In this document: positions 63,776 through 64,000 of the stretch, one piece after another
Layout of the letters: every line of letters begins with the position of its first letter
How positions within the stretch are numbered: position 1 is the first letter of the stretch
DNA from: Phorcus lineatus
Taxonomy: Eukaryota; Mollusca; Gastropoda; Trochida; Trochidae
Length of the DNA: 64,000 bases
Direction: 5' to 3'
Assembly: GCA_921293015.1 (NCBI GenBank)
Contig: OV121083.1
Location: 32,356,908-32,420,907 of the forward strand
The notes under the pieces: generated by a model
What the model was told of the DNA's origin: nothing
Database searches by the model: none
Seen by the model: only the letters and a program-made list of their open reading frames with translations
Made by a program: the position numbers and the translations under genes

Positions 63776-64000
63776 CCAAAATGAAATTGAGCTAAAGTAA
63801 TAGATACTACGTTCAGACATTCAAAGTAAATCTGGTGAGAAAGACAACCAAGAGAATAGCACTTGTATACACATAATGAGGAGGTCTGGAACATGTGCTT
63901 TGGCTGCGGAAGTGGCTGATCCTGTTCTGAATGATTAGCCTCTTAATCAGCATTATGAAGACAATGATCGGCAAAAATACGCCACACCACACAATCAACG

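Overview
This is an animal nuclear genome window, most likely from a marine gastropod mollusc and possibly an abalone. The clues are split genes with GT-AG introns, AT-rich non-coding DNA and many minisatellites. There are also repeated copies of a tRNA-derived SINE with A and B boxes and a gcggcgttaa...ctcacctcacct / gtgagtgagtgag tail. The organism call is an inference from repeat style, not a search result. No bacterial-type operons, rRNA genes or CRISPR arrays were seen.

Two host genes can be assembled by exon phase. (1) On the plus strand, 3224-11704, five 3'-terminal coding exons encode about 141 residues of a hydrophilic, coiled-coil-like protein that I do not recognise. Its first visible intron appears to use a GC-AG junction, and its upstream exons are not visible. 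(2) On the minus strand, 58364 down to 29087, fifteen exons join in frame throughout to give a predicted 772-residue secreted protein: signal peptide, short Arg/aromatic-rich linker, EMI domain, four FAS1 (fasciclin) domains and an Arg/Gly-rich basic tail. This is the domain order of the TGFBI/periostin family.

The rest is mobile and tandem-repeat DNA. Region by region: 1-3223 holds no recognised gene. 3224-12100 is gene 1, with two hairpin-ended elements carrying tandem cores (5169-6027, 7618-8547) and two minisatellites in its introns. 13697-14015 is a SINE, followed by a decayed L1-like LINE (14100-15750). 15780-24390 is a 16-bp satellite with a ~2-kb higher-order duplication. Its second copy is interrupted by an apparently intact Ngaro/DIRS-type tyrosine-recombinase retrotransposon (18185-23074), so the first copy preserves the empty site. 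25993-27820 is a nest of a 57-bp SINE fragment, a 1.6-kb TA-flanked DNA element and a palindromic MITE. 29087-58364 is the FAS1 gene. Its introns carry a Tc1-like relic, a mariner relic, a Penelope-like GIY-YIG relic, a LINE relic, a 728-bp MITE with 68-bp TIRs, a 3.7-kb element with repeated-motif TIRs, SINEs and minisatellites. 59450-62110 is a degenerate LINE, and 63319-63775 is a 457-bp MITE with 70-bp TIRs.

The most unusual observation is in the FAS1 gene. Two separate intronic minisatellites are built from the gene's own splice junctions. One repeats the last 17 exon bases plus the 5' splice site of the EMI exon (12 intronic copies keep GTGAGT). The other repeats the 3' splice site and first ~25 bases of a FAS1 exon. 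Both are read directly from the sequence; any effect on splicing is untested.
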